This document shows positions 6,913-15,504 of a DNA stretch of 16,088 bases, piece after piece. The notes beneath the pieces are model-generated. The model was not told the origin of the DNA, ran no database searches, and was given only the letters and a program-made list of their open reading frames with translations. Within the stretch, counting starts at the first letter, position 1. Each line of letters begins with the position of its first letter. Source of the stretch: Fidelibacterota bacterium UBA2125 (GTDB lineage Bacteria > Fidelibacterota > Marinisomatia > Marinisomatales > S15-B10); contig DCXX01000124.1 in assembly GCA_002329125.1 (NCBI GenBank), positions 451-16,538 of the forward strand. The letters are read 5' to 3'. A program made the translations under genes and the position numbers.

Positions 6913-7661
6913 TTCTTTTTTCCCCACGGGATCAAAACATCCTTAAACCAGTCAATAGTGCTGGAGACTTTTGCCCGCTGGATTGTCGCTGCCGGATCCA
7001 CATGCTTCGGACACACCGCACTACACTCACCTACAAAAGTACACTTCCAGATTCCCTTATTACTAGCGATGTGTTCCTGACGGGCATCCCTGCCATGATC
7101 CCGGGAGTCCATGTTATACCTCTGGCCCAGAGCAATAGTAGCAGGTCCAATAAAAGAGGAATCGAGAGCATAGACGGGACATGCGGCATAACAAAGTAGG
7201 CAGTTTATGCACATAGAATACTGCTTAAAGTGAGCAAGCTCGGTAGGGGATTGAAGATATTCACCTTCTTCCAAGGCCTTCTCTTCTCCTTCCTTCGGGA
7301 TGATGTATGGCTGCATATCTGTCAGTTTTGTCATAAAGTCATCCATTTCGAAAACAAGATCCTTTTCTACAGGAAAACTCGCTAATGGTTCCACCCGTAT
7401 CTTATCTGGGTAGTAATCCTTCAGGAATGCGGAGCAGGATAGCTTCGGAACGCTGTTGATCATCATACCGCAACTGCCGCAGACCCCCATCTGGCAAGAC
7501 CAGCGGTAGGAAAGCGTTCCGTCAATCTCGTCCTTAATGTGATTAATGGCGTCAAGCACCGCCCAATCTTCACGAAACGGGATTTCATATGTCTGGAAAG
7601 CGGGTTCACTATCTTTTTCAGATTGGTAGCGGAAGATTTCCAGTTTCATGGTTTCTGCCAT
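6909..7661 (-). CDS. frdB: Fumarate reductase iron-sulfur subunit
   Basis: 250 residues; E. coli FrdB has 244. All cluster ligands are present. C56, C61, C64 and C76 bind the [2Fe-2S] centre in the ferredoxin-like N-domain. C151, C154 and C157 with C217 form the [4Fe-4S] site, and C161, C207 and C213 the [3Fe-4S] site. The segments CINCLLCYAACP and CTFVGECSAVCPKHVDPAA are nearly those of E. coli FrdB. It carries electrons between the quinol site in FrdCD and the flavin in FrdA, on the cytoplasmic face of the membrane. It starts 9 bases after the frdA stop and overlaps frdC by four bases, so it is within one operon. Confidence 0.97.
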   Translation of the reverse strand: MAETMKLEIFRYQSEKDSEPAFQTYEIPFREDWAVLDAINHIKDEIDGTLSYRWSCQMGVCGSCGMMINSVPKLSCSAFLKDYYPDKIRVEPLASFPVEKDLVFEMDDFMTKLTDMQPYIIPKEGEEKALEEGEYLQSPTELAHFKQYSMCINCLLCYAACPVYALDSSFIGPATIALGQRYNMDSRDHGRDARQEHIASNKGIWKCTFVGECSAVCPKHVDPAATIQRAKVSSTIDWFKDVLIPWGKKK

Positions 7662-7670
7662 TACTGTATC

Positions 7671-9431
7671 TTATTCTTTCTTGCCATAAACCCTTGCTCC
7701 AGGTGGCCACTTAGTAATCACCACATCTTTATAATCGATGCGTGGCTCAGCATCACTTTGGTATGCCAAAGAATGCTGTAAAAATTTTTCATCATCCCTT
7801 TCTGGGAAATCGGTTCGCTGGTGGGAACCCCTGCTTTCTGTTCTTTCCAGTGCGCTGTAGGCGATGGCTTCCGCCACATCCAGCATAAATTCGAGTTCCA
7901 GCGCTGAGGTTAGTTCTGTGTTAAAATTGAGACTTTTGTCTTCCATGTTAATATTAGAAAAACGATCTTTAAGCTCTTTAATTTTATCGCATGTTTCCTT
8001 CAAGCTTTTCTCCGAGCGATAGATGCCGGCACTTGTTTCCATGGTCTCGTTCATTTCCTTCCGGAGTATAAATATCCTTTCTGTTCCCCCCGCTTTTCTG
8101 AAGAAGTTTCTGCCGATACGTTTCTGTTCATCAGAAGCTTGCAGTTCCAGAGAAGCCGTGTCGATAGCGGTATTTTCCAATGCAAACCTAGCTGCCGCCG
8201 TTCCTGCCCGCCGTCCAAACACCAGAAGTTCTGTCAGAGAGTTCGATCCCAAACGGTTTGCCCCGTTGATAGAGACACAAGCACATTCCCCTGCAGCGTA
8301 AAAACCAGGAAGGGCGGTAGCCCCGGTGATATCAGTATCAATACCCCCCATCATGTAGTGAACGACAGGCCTTACGGGTATGGGCTTGTAAACAGGATCA
8401 ATACCAGCGTAATTTTTTGATAGCTCACGGACGAAAGGAATCTTTTTATCAATTTTCTTTTCACCCAGGTGGCGAACATCGAGATGGACTACATGACCAT
8501 ATGGGCCGGAGATAGTTTTTCCCTTTTCTCTTTCCGCTACAAATGCTTGGCTCAGGCGATCCCGCGGGCCCAGTTCCATGCTTTTCTTTACCGGATGATT
8601 TGGATCGTTAATATCCAGAGGTTTGCCTAGCTCGTAATCCTGTAGATACCTGTAACCGTCTTTATTCACCAGAATTCCACCTTCTCCACGGGCCGCTTCC
8701 GTGATGAGAATACCCGTGCCCGGGAGTCCAGTGGGGTGGTACTGGATAAATTCCATGTCTTTGAGAGGTACACCGGCACGGTATGCCATGGACATCCCAT
8801 CGCCGGTTTTGATAGCACCATTGGTTGTGAACGGAAAAATCCGCCCAGCCCCACCAGTGCACATTATCACCGATCTACCAGCAATTGCCTCTACTTTTCC
8901 TGAGCGAAGTTCGATAGCAGTTACACCTTGGCACCGCCCATTCTCTACTAGAATCTTTGTGGCAAACCATTCATCGTAGCGGGTGATGTTGTTGTATTTG
9001 AGGGAAGTTTGAAAGAGGGTGTGGAGCATATGGAAACCAGTTTTGTCGGCAGCATACCATGTTCGCTCAGTTTTCATCCCGCCGAATGGACGCACCGCCA
9101 CAGTCCCATCAAGTTCACGGCTCCAAGGACAACCCCAATGCTCCATCTGGGTTAATTCTCTGGGAGCTTCATTTACAAAAAGTTCCACAGCATCCTGATC
9201 ACACATCCAGTCTCCACCGGCGATAGTATCGTTGATATGGTTTTCCAGGGAATCGTTATCTTTAATAACAGCCGCTGCGCCGCCCTCAGCTGCCACGGTG
9301 TGACTCCGCATTGGATATACCTTGCTTACAACCGCAATACTTAAGTCAGGATTGGTCTCTGCAACAGCGATAGCAGCTCTGAGGCCTGCGCCGCCACCAC
9401 CTACCATTACGATATCGTGACTGGAGTTCAT
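7671..9431 (-). CDS. frdA: Fumarate reductase flavoprotein subunit
   Basis: 586 residues; E. coli FrdA has 602. The N-terminal FAD fold shows GGGGAGLRAA (11-20). H44 in RSHTVAAEGG is the covalent FAD attachment site. E49 in the same motif is the residue typical of fumarate reductases, where succinate dehydrogenases usually have Gln. Substrate residues H232 (HPTGLPG), R290 (ELGPRD), H358 (VHYMMGG) and R393 (GANRLGSNSL) all align with known FrdA catalytic positions. The enzyme reduces fumarate to succinate in anaerobic respiration and can work in reverse. The protein lacks the Lys/Ala-rich C-terminal tail seen in E. coli and ends RVYGKKE. No clear SD precedes the ATG; an A/T-rich 96-base gap separates it from the upstream membrane-protein gene. 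I saw no FNR-type TTGAT-N4-ATCAA site there. Confidence 0.97.
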   Translation of the reverse strand: MNSSHDIVMVGGGGAGLRAAIAVAETNPDLSIAVVSKVYPMRSHTVAAEGGAAAVIKDNDSLENHINDTIAGGDWMCDQDAVELFVNEAPRELTQMEHWGCPWSRELDGTVAVRPFGGMKTERTWYAADKTGFHMLHTLFQTSLKYNNITRYDEWFATKILVENGRCQGVTAIELRSGKVEAIAGRSVIMCTGGAGRIFPFTTNGAIKTGDGMSMAYRAGVPLKDMEFIQYHPTGLPGTGILITEAARGEGGILVNKDGYRYLQDYELGKPLDINDPNHPVKKSMELGPRDRLSQAFVAEREKGKTISGPYGHVVHLDVRHLGEKKIDKKIPFVRELSKNYAGIDPVYKPIPVRPVVHYMMGGIDTDITGATALPGFYAAGECACVSINGANRLGSNSLTELLVFGRRAGTAAARFALENTAIDTASLELQASDEQKRIGRNFFRKAGGTERIFILRKEMNETMETSAGIYRSEKSLKETCDKIKELKDRFSNINMEDKSLNFNTELTSALELEFMLDVAEAIAYSALERTESRGSHQRTDFPERDDEKFLQHSLAYQSDAEPRIDYKDVVITKWPPGARVYGKKE

Positions 9432-9527
9432 TTTATATTTAGTTAAGCGGGAAATATCCTCAAGGAAAAGTTACAAAACAGAGCATAAAATACTCACCAC
9501 TTTTTATAATGAAATATCAAAAAGGTA

Positions 9528-9986
9528 TCAGCGTTCTGTGATATTCAATTTAAACGACGCCCACAAGCTCACCAAATAGAGAAAGATCAGTCCATATATA
9601 AGGTATACGAACGGTGAAATGGGAATTCTTGTTACAGCAAGATACAGAATCAGCAATAGAAACACACCAAGCACCCCTAGGAGAGAATTCCTTGCCCGGG
9701 ATGTCCCCATAAAGGTGACCAGAACGTAGGCACAGATTAGCAGCCCGATACCGAGTACCCACAAGCCGAAGAAGCGATAGATGGTAGTTAGGTAGTCGGG
9801 CAAGTATGCATTCTGCCCGCCGGTAAACAGTTCCTGAAAGCTGAGTTGAAGAGTGGCTTCATTGGCGGCTTGATCCAAGAGCCACGGCTCATCCACAATC
9901 ATCCACGTGATACCAAGTACTACAGCAGCAAGACCGATAAGGAAGGGAGGAATCCAGGAGAGATTGTGGAGAAGTTTAGGGTTCAT
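9528..9986 (-). CDS. Four-helix membrane protein of unknown function, upstream of frdA
   Basis: 152 residues with four clear membrane segments at about 12-31, 68-93, 101-119 and 123-145, and a ~35-residue loop between the first two (polar and acidic, containing DEPW, QELFTGGQNAYLPD). Basic residues flank helix three (GTSRARNS) and the C-terminus ends KLNITER. I do not recognise the family. It lies 36 bases downstream of the FMN/glutamate synthase-like gene and 96 bases before frdA, all on the same strand, so it may belong to one transcription unit. It lacks His and Cys pairs in the helices (a single C85), so a haem-binding anchor is not supported. No SD is evident before the ATG at 9986. Confidence 0.75.
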   Translation of the reverse strand: MNPKLLHNLSWIPPFLIGLAAVVLGITWMIVDEPWLLDQAANEATLQLSFQELFTGGQNAYLPDYLTTIYRFFGLWVLGIGLLICAYVLVTFMGTSRARNSLLGVLGVFLLLILYLAVTRIPISPFVYLIYGLIFLYLVSLWASFKLNITER

Positions 9987-10022
9987 AGCGGAAAGGAATA
10001 TACGAAAGTTAGTGAAATTGCA

Positions 10023-11606
10023 TTAATTAATGGGGTAGGGGAAAATTTCTTCCAGCGTTTTTACTTGTCCGTATTGATCTTTATAAATGACGTGGTTCCT
10101 TTCAAACTGGGTGTAATTGTTTAATCCCGCTGCGGCAGCTAGAGAGTTTAGTCCGTTTCTGAGTGTTATCACATAGTTAAGGACGCGCCACTGTTTTTCA
10201 TCTACGACCAATGCTTTCTGATGGTGGGGGTCGGTTGTTGCCACACCAACCGGACATTTGTTCGTGTGACATTTCATTGCACCAATACAGCCCACAGATA
10301 CCATCATCCCCCTGGCAATATTGACCAGATCCGCACCCATTCCCATGGCAATGGCAATTTTGTCAGGGCTGAACAGTTTTCCGCTGGCGAAAACTTTAAC
10401 CTTATCGCGGACCCCATATTTTCGTAAAGCACTGTCCAAATAGAGCAACCCCGATTTCACGGGGAGCCCCATAGTGTCGGCCATCTCTTGATAAGTTGCG
10501 CCTGATCCTCCTTCGCCGCCATCTACGGTAATTGCATCGGGGCCGCGATTGGTTTCTGCCATAGTTTTACAGATATCATCCGCAGAATCGGGCCCACCCA
10601 TCACGATTTTGATACCGACAGGTTTTCCACTTAATATCCTTAGTTCATCAACGAAATCAAACAAGCTTGGAATATCATGAAATTGAAGATGCCGGTTGGG
10701 TGAGTCCACATTTTTCCACGGAGTTACACCCCGGATGGCAGCAATTTCTTCATTCACTTTGCTTCCTTCCACATGACCACCACGAATTTTTGCACCTTGA
10801 GCCAATTTTAATTCAAACATCTTAACTTGTGGGTTAGAAGCTTTTTCCTGGAATAGCTCAGGTGAGAAATCTCCGTTTTCATTTCTTACCCCAAAGAGCC
10901 CGGGACCAATCTGCATAATTACATCTCCGCCGCCTAGTAGATGATGTTCTGCCAGCCCACCTTCACCGGTATGTACCCACGAACCGGTAGCCCTCCCCAA
11001 GCCCAGGCTTATTGAGCTGATTGCATTTTCCCCCAACGCACCGTAACTCATGGCACTCATACCGACCGGCCCGATAACCTTCCAAGGCGTTTTGCAGCTA
11101 GGCCCGATTATAATAGAATCTTCTTCACGAAGCACCCAGGGTTGAATGGAGATTTCCTCAAGTTTTTCTTTTCTCGAGAATAATCCCTCTGTACCTACAT
11201 ATCTTTTTGTTTTAATTTTTGGTTCACAAACTATATTCATCTCTTCTGCTAATTTGGGAAACATAGAGTTACGCAAATACCACCCAGGCTTTTCAAAATC
11301 CCTTTTAGAGCCAAATGCGATAAGAGTCTTAAGATATTTCCCTGCTACGACAATATTTTGAAAGTCAGTACGACTAAATGGTTTGCCCTCATGGTCTGAA
11401 TCAAACATGTACTGCCTGAGTTCCGGCCCCATCATTTCAAACACATATCGGATTCGACCTAATAGAGGAAAATTTCTAAGGATGGAATGTTGACTCTGGC
11501 GTTTATCAACTATGTACAACAAGACAAAAACAATGGGTGGGATGACAATTGCTAAAATCGCCAAGCCGATGAGAATGGTCAGTCCAATTTCGTTGAATGT
11601 TGTCAT
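10023..11606 (-). CDS. Membrane-anchored FMN-binding glutamate synthase-domain protein (YerD-like)
   Basis: 527 residues. One hydrophobic helix at about 8-32 anchors the N-terminus; the rest is the FMN-binding central domain of glutamate synthase. Visible landmarks are GPVGMSAMSYGAL (179-191), HTGEGGL (212-218), RGGHVEGSKVNEEIAAIRG (275-293), DAITVDGGEGGSGA (357-370) and ADLVNIARGMM (425-435). C440, C446 and C451 have the C-x5-C-x4-C spacing of the [3Fe-4S] site in glutamate synthases. The glutaminase domain and the C-terminal GXGXG domain of full GltB are absent, so it cannot by itself release ammonia from glutamine. Stand-alone proteins of this kind (like Bacillus YerD) have no firmly known reaction. 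Its place upstream of frdABCD may mean a shared electron pool, but that is inference. It is divergent from the transferase gene at 11809. Confidence 0.9.
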   Translation of the reverse strand: MTTFNEIGLTILIGLAILAIVIPPIVFVLLYIVDKRQSQHSILRNFPLLGRIRYVFEMMGPELRQYMFDSDHEGKPFSRTDFQNIVVAGKYLKTLIAFGSKRDFEKPGWYLRNSMFPKLAEEMNIVCEPKIKTKRYVGTEGLFSRKEKLEEISIQPWVLREEDSIIIGPSCKTPWKVIGPVGMSAMSYGALGENAISSISLGLGRATGSWVHTGEGGLAEHHLLGGGDVIMQIGPGLFGVRNENGDFSPELFQEKASNPQVKMFELKLAQGAKIRGGHVEGSKVNEEIAAIRGVTPWKNVDSPNRHLQFHDIPSLFDFVDELRILSGKPVGIKIVMGGPDSADDICKTMAETNRGPDAITVDGGEGGSGATYQEMADTMGLPVKSGLLYLDSALRKYGVRDKVKVFASGKLFSPDKIAIAMGMGADLVNIARGMMVSVGCIGAMKCHTNKCPVGVATTDPHHQKALVVDEKQWRVLNYVITLRNGLNSLAAAAGLNNYTQFERNHVIYKDQYGQVKTLEEIFPYPIN

Positions 11607-11740
11607 TTCAAAATCAAAGTCGAGTAGAGATAATCTTCCATAACTTCTGGCAGTTTACTATCTGTAGGTTTTAGTGAAAAGGACTTTTATTAAAGATAGT
11701 AAAGCTTCCAATAATGCATTGCACCATTTAGCCAATTCTC

Positions 11741-11770
11741 TTGACTTCAACCCACCCCGTCAGTTATTTT
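11741..11770 (+). promoter_or_regulatory. Candidate promoter for the gamma-glutamyltransferase gene
   Basis: TTGACT (11741-11746, five of six to -35 consensus) is followed after 18 bases by TATTTT (11765-11770, four of six to -10, including T1, A2 and T6). Predicted transcription start near 11777 leaves about 30 bases before the ATG at 11809. If real, it rules out the upstream GTG at 11674 as the start, because that codon would lie before the promoter. Confidence 0.45.
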
Positions 11771-11808
11771 TTAACACATCTAATACGCTTCACACCTTCT
11801 ACACCATC

Positions 11809-13347
11809 ATGAAAAATGTAATTGCAGCTGGAGATAAAATCACAGTAGATGCCGCCAGGACTATTCTGGAAGCGGGTGGAAATGCTTATGATGCTGCCGT
11901 GGCAGCGTGTTTTACCGCCATGGTAGCAGAGCCGGCATTAACAAGCGCAGGCGGCGGTGGATTTCTAAATGCTTTCCCCTCATCAGAGAAACCCATTGTA
12001 TTTGATTTCTTTGTTAATACACCGAGCGGAACAATTGACTCAACCAAGCTGGACTTTGGACCTGTGCATGTGGATTTTGGTACTACCAAGCAAGAGTTTC
12101 ATATAGGTCCCGGATCTGCCGGTATTCCCGGCACAATCAAAGGATTGCTACATACGCAGGAACAGTTAGGAGCGGTACCAATCAAAACGGTTCTCGAACC
12201 AGCAATTATTGCTGCCAAAGATGGGATTGTCTTATCTAATAAGCAGGCATATTTGCTTTCATTATTAGAGCCTATAATGGGATATGAAAAGGTCGGCCGC
12301 GATATTTTCTTTCGGGATGGAGAACTAATAAAAGGCGGCACACAATTGATAATGTCAGAATTTGCTGATTTTCTTGACGTGCTGTGGCGGGAGGGCAGTG
12401 ACCTTTTTTACCGGGGAGAAGTGGCGAGGCTGTTGTTGGAGTCGATGTCCCCCGGCGGGCTTGTCACTCAGGAAGATCTGAAGAATTACGAGGTCATTGA
12501 ACGCAAGCCGTTGGTGACCCCTTTCAACGGCTATACCGTGTTGCAGAATCCTCCTCCTGCCTGCAGCGGGGTTCTAATTGATTTCACTCTCCGATTGTTG
12601 GAAGAGGCTGGCTGTACTTCAAACCACCCCATGGATCAGACGCACATAGCAACGGCATTTGAGCTGACAAATGACATGCGGTACCACCATCTTGAAGGAC
12701 ACATATACGAACCGGGGCTTGTCAATCTTTCCGATGGACCGTTTTTTGAGGAGTACCTCCAACGTTTCCAACATATTCTCTCATTACCCGTAGAAAGATA
12801 TAGTGAGCCAACGGGGAAGGGTTCAACCACACATATATCTGTGCTCGATAAAGAGGGAAATGCTGCTAGTGTGACCACATCCAACGGCTCAGGTGGAGGC
12901 GTCATGATTCCGAAGACAGGTATCATGCTCAACAATATGCTAGGGGAAGAGGATATAAATCCTGAGGGATTCCATCGCTATAAACCGGGCCGCAGGATTT
13001 CCTCCATGATTGCACCTACCATCGTACTGGATGACGGTAAACCGATTCTGGTGACGGGCAGTGCCGGCAGCAACCGAATTCGTTCTGCAATTGTACAGGT
13101 TCTGATAAATGTACTGTGTAATGACATGGGTATTGCCGAAGCTGTAGAGGCGCCGAGACTTCACCTTGAAAGGGGTGTTCTTGATGTGGAGCCCGAATTC
13201 TCAGAAATAGATCTGGAATGCTTAGAGAAGAGGTATAAGTTGCAGCGGTGGGGACAAAATAATCTCTATTTTGGCGGTGCTAATTCAGTTACACCAGAAG
13301 GGGGACATGGTGATTCACGTAGAGGGGGGAGCAATACAATATTCTAA
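11809..13347 (+). CDS. ggt: Gamma-glutamyltransferase-family Ntn hydrolase, no signal peptide
   Basis: 512 residues from the ATG at 11809. The frame extends back to a GTG at 11674, but those 45 residues are not family-like, form no signal peptide and would precede the promoter. The family starts where this ATG places it (MKNVIAAGDKITVDAARTILEAGGNAYDAAVAA). Self-cleavage is expected before T340 in GSTTHISVLD, giving a ~339-residue large and ~173-residue small subunit. RISSM (396-400) and GSAGS (417-421) match the oxyanion and substrate-binding loops. The segment after the nucleophile (TTSNGSGGG) lacks the E. coli Thr409/Asn411 pattern, as in a distinct subgroup of the family. The family hydrolyses or transfers gamma-glutamyl groups, typically from glutathione in the periplasm; lack of an export signal here points to a cytoplasmic enzyme. 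Family call is firm, substrate is unknown. It converges with the hydrolase gene 18 bases away. Confidence 0.92.
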   Translation: MKNVIAAGDKITVDAARTILEAGGNAYDAAVAACFTAMVAEPALTSAGGGGFLNAFPSSEKPIVFDFFVNTPSGTIDSTKLDFGPVHVDFGTTKQEFHIGPGSAGIPGTIKGLLHTQEQLGAVPIKTVLEPAIIAAKDGIVLSNKQAYLLSLLEPIMGYEKVGRDIFFRDGELIKGGTQLIMSEFADFLDVLWREGSDLFYRGEVARLLLESMSPGGLVTQEDLKNYEVIERKPLVTPFNGYTVLQNPPPACSGVLIDFTLRLLEEAGCTSNHPMDQTHIATAFELTNDMRYHHLEGHIYEPGLVNLSDGPFFEEYLQRFQHILSLPVERYSEPTGKGSTTHISVLDKEGNAASVTTSNGSGGGVMIPKTGIMLNNMLGEEDINPEGFHRYKPGRRISSMIAPTIVLDDGKPILVTGSAGSNRIRSAIVQVLINVLCNDMGIAEAVEAPRLHLERGVLDVEPEFSEIDLECLEKRYKLQRWGQNNLYFGGANSVTPEGGHGDSRRGGSNTIF

Positions 13348-13365
13348 AAGAAGGTGCTGTTGGTC

Positions 13366-14106
13366 TTAGGGTTGGGCAGCTTCTTCGACCATCCACCGAA
13401 AGAGACTAATTTGACGTTTATCCTCCTGCATTAATTCGGGATGCCACTGGACAGCTACAAATTTACTATCACCATTTACAGGCTCGACGGCTTCGATTAG
13501 GCCGTCGCTGGACCATGCGGTTGGCTTCAAGTTTTGACCCAGTTTTCGGATTCCCTGGTGGTGAGTACTAGTGACAGGAATGTCTGCTTCATCAATAATA
13601 TCCCCAAGGAGACTGGTTCTATCTATTTCAACAGGATGAACGACTACGTTTCCCTTGTAGGCACCGTGATCAATATAGCCGGGAAGCTGTGAGGGAATAT
13701 CCTCATAAAGCGTCCCTCCGAAAATAACATTAATGTGCTGGAGCCCGGCACAGACACCCAGTATGGGTTTATTGCTGTCTAGGCAGGACTGAAAGATCTG
13801 ACGATCAAACTCTACCCGGTTGGTATGCATGGGTTGTTCCCCATTCAGGTCATAGGAACTTCCACCGTAATAATTGACTGGCAGGTCTGGTCCTCCAATC
13901 ATGAGGAGAGCGTCAATGGATTGTGTAGCATCAGAAATAGTTCCATGGCCATTAGGATATGTGAGGATTACCGGTATGCCCCCCGCTTCCCATACGCAGT
14001 GGCCATAGGCTTCCTTGGCCATCAGCCACAAGCGGTTTTCCCTTGGAAAATAGCAGGGCGCAATTCCTATTATTGGTTTTCTGATAGTACTGTTATTTAA
14101 AGTCAT
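13366..14106 (-). CDS. Class I glutamine amidotransferase-like gamma-glutamyl hydrolase (peptidase C26, PuuD-like)
   Basis: 246 residues from the ATG at 14106; a TTG at 14124 in the same frame would add six residues and cannot be excluded. Numbering from TTG, the nucleophile is C125 in GVCAGLQ, with H228 and E230 in VQWHPE completing the class I triad. GGPDLP (77-82) and HTNR (100-103), then HHQGIRKLG (188-196), are typical of the C26 branch that cleaves gamma-glutamyl amides such as gamma-glutamyl-GABA, rather than of synthase-bound amidotransferases. No signal peptide, so cytoplasmic. It lies 62 bases downstream of the glutamate-cysteine ligase gene on the same strand, and probably shares its transcript. 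This suggests a linked gamma-glutamyl substrate, which the sequence cannot name. No SD is visible. Confidence 0.9.
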   Translation of the reverse strand: MTLNNSTIRKPIIGIAPCYFPRENRLWLMAKEAYGHCVWEAGGIPVILTYPNGHGTISDATQSIDALLMIGGPDLPVNYYGGSSYDLNGEQPMHTNRVEFDRQIFQSCLDSNKPILGVCAGLQHINVIFGGTLYEDIPSQLPGYIDHGAYKGNVVVHPVEIDRTSLLGDIIDEADIPVTSTHHQGIRKLGQNLKPTAWSSDGLIEAVEPVNGDSKFVAVQWHPELMQEDKRQISLFRWMVEEAAQP

Positions 14107-14168
14107 CTTAATGGATTTCAGCAAGTTAATTGCCGCAAATTTGAGGAAAATTCAGACACGAAACAAGC

Positions 14169-15497
14169 TCAGTTGTTCATGGTAAGCTCTTCTTTTTGTT
14201 CTTGCCACCTGCCATGAATAAAATTTTCCAATGTCTTCCCTGACGTCACAAATTCCTCCTGAATCTGCATGCTAAATGGTCCCTTAGCAAGAAACTGTTC
14301 GGCGAACGGTTCCATATATACCCGCTCGCTTGGGGTGTTTGACTGCACAGCCCTCTTATCCAGCCCTTTCATGCTGAGCTCAAAGAGGAGCTCAATCCAA
14401 TACCAGAATGATTTACCGCTAAAGGCAACCTGAGAAAGGTCTAGGGTTTTTGATTTTTCTACTGCTTTCAACCTTTCTTCTAAAGCCCAAGTAGCAACCA
14501 TTTCACCCACTTCATCCAGACTGCTCGGCTCTTGCAAAAGTCCGGTAATAAAAGCGGCCGGTGCCAGTTCATAACCGAAGGGGGGACGGTCTGGTGTTCG
14601 GATTTCCAACACATCCTTAAAGCGGACATGGGTGAAGATCTGATGGAGAGCTGTCAACCCGTCTTCGTTTTGAAGTTCCTGGGAAGTTGAGATTGATTCA
14701 AGCCAATCGCCAATGGTTCCATCGAATTGGCCGACATTACCGCTGTTGTTTTTCCCAAAAATAGCTGGAGCCTCAGCTGTAAGTTTTGCGAAAGCCGTAA
14801 GCAGAGCCACTTCAGAAGTGATACCATGAGCCAGCAGTCCGCCGCAACGAGATGGGTCTGTATCTTCCCAAATATCGAGCCTCATATTTCGTGTGCCAGT
14901 TGGTTCTCCCTTTATAAAGGGAACATTGGCGAATATGAGAGAAAGAAATGGCTGGAGAGCGTCTGACAGGAACGCCAATTTTGTTCCCTCTTCTTTTGAA
15001 CTATAATCGAGGTTGAGCTGAACGCTGGTGCTCATCTTCATCATCCATTTTCCGAGAGATCCCGTCGTTATAAAACGGTCGTGCATCAGGTTGTACTTGG
15101 TTTCGTCAACAATAGTTACATCATCTGGTTCGTAAATAGGATCGAGAGCGAAATCCAAGAGGGTGAGATCTTTATCGTGGCAAACATTTAATAATTGTGC
15201 TAAGTATTTCTGCCATTCGGTGTTGACTTCATGTAGGCTGTAAAAAGGTGACCCGCCAAACTCAATCTGCCCCCCCGGCTCAATTGTAAGTGAAGGCGAA
15301 ATCTCTGCTTCTGCACACACTGTCTCAAGGATGTTTCTCAGTTCTACGGCAGATAAATATCCACCAGGATTTACAGGAAGTCGTGTCAGATCAGAGCGAT
15401 AGATGAGATTTTCTACTTCCACCCCTATGCGTATCTGGAACGGTTCCCGCAAGCGTGAGAGAATTGTGTTCCTAATGTGCTGAATAGATTGGCTCAT
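14169..15497 (-). CDS. Glutamate-cysteine ligase, GCS2/plant-type GshA-EgtA family
   Basis: 442 residues. The ATP-grasp-like ligase signature is visible in order: IGVEVE (24-29, metal-binding Glu residues), EPGGQIEFGGSP (73-84), WMMKMSTSVQLNLDYSS (151-167), NVPFIKGEPTGTRNMRLDIWEDTDP (191-215) and VLEIRTPDRPPFG (296-308). These match the plant/proteobacterial type of glutamate-cysteine ligase and the related EgtA branch. The expected reaction joins L-glutamate and L-cysteine with ATP to give gamma-glutamylcysteine in the cytoplasm. An acceptor amine other than cysteine is possible, because several family members differ in substrate. No gshB or egtB/D gene is in the window. The start is bounded by an in-frame TAA at 15524-15522 with no other start between. 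It has no SD of its own, and the stop of a short upstream frame lies 7 bases away, suggesting coupling. Confidence 0.88.
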   Translation of the reverse strand: MSQSIQHIRNTILSRLREPFQIRIGVEVENLIYRSDLTRLPVNPGGYLSAVELRNILETVCAEAEISPSLTIEPGGQIEFGGSPFYSLHEVNTEWQKYLAQLLNVCHDKDLTLLDFALDPIYEPDDVTIVDETKYNLMHDRFITTGSLGKWMMKMSTSVQLNLDYSSKEEGTKLAFLSDALQPFLSLIFANVPFIKGEPTGTRNMRLDIWEDTDPSRCGGLLAHGITSEVALLTAFAKLTAEAPAIFGKNNSGNVGQFDGTIGDWLESISTSQELQNEDGLTALHQIFTHVRFKDVLEIRTPDRPPFGYELAPAAFITGLLQEPSSLDEVGEMVATWALEERLKAVEKSKTLDLSQVAFSGKSFWYWIELLFELSMKGLDKRAVQSNTPSERVYMEPFAEQFLAKGPFSMQIQEEFVTSGKTLENFIHGRWQEQKEELTMNN

Positions 15498-15504
15498 AAA
15501 AAAT

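Noticed and set aside
9432..9527. FNR-type site upstream of frdA
   Set aside because: One TTGAT-like half-site occurs on the minus strand, but no ATCAA partner at the required 4-base spacing.
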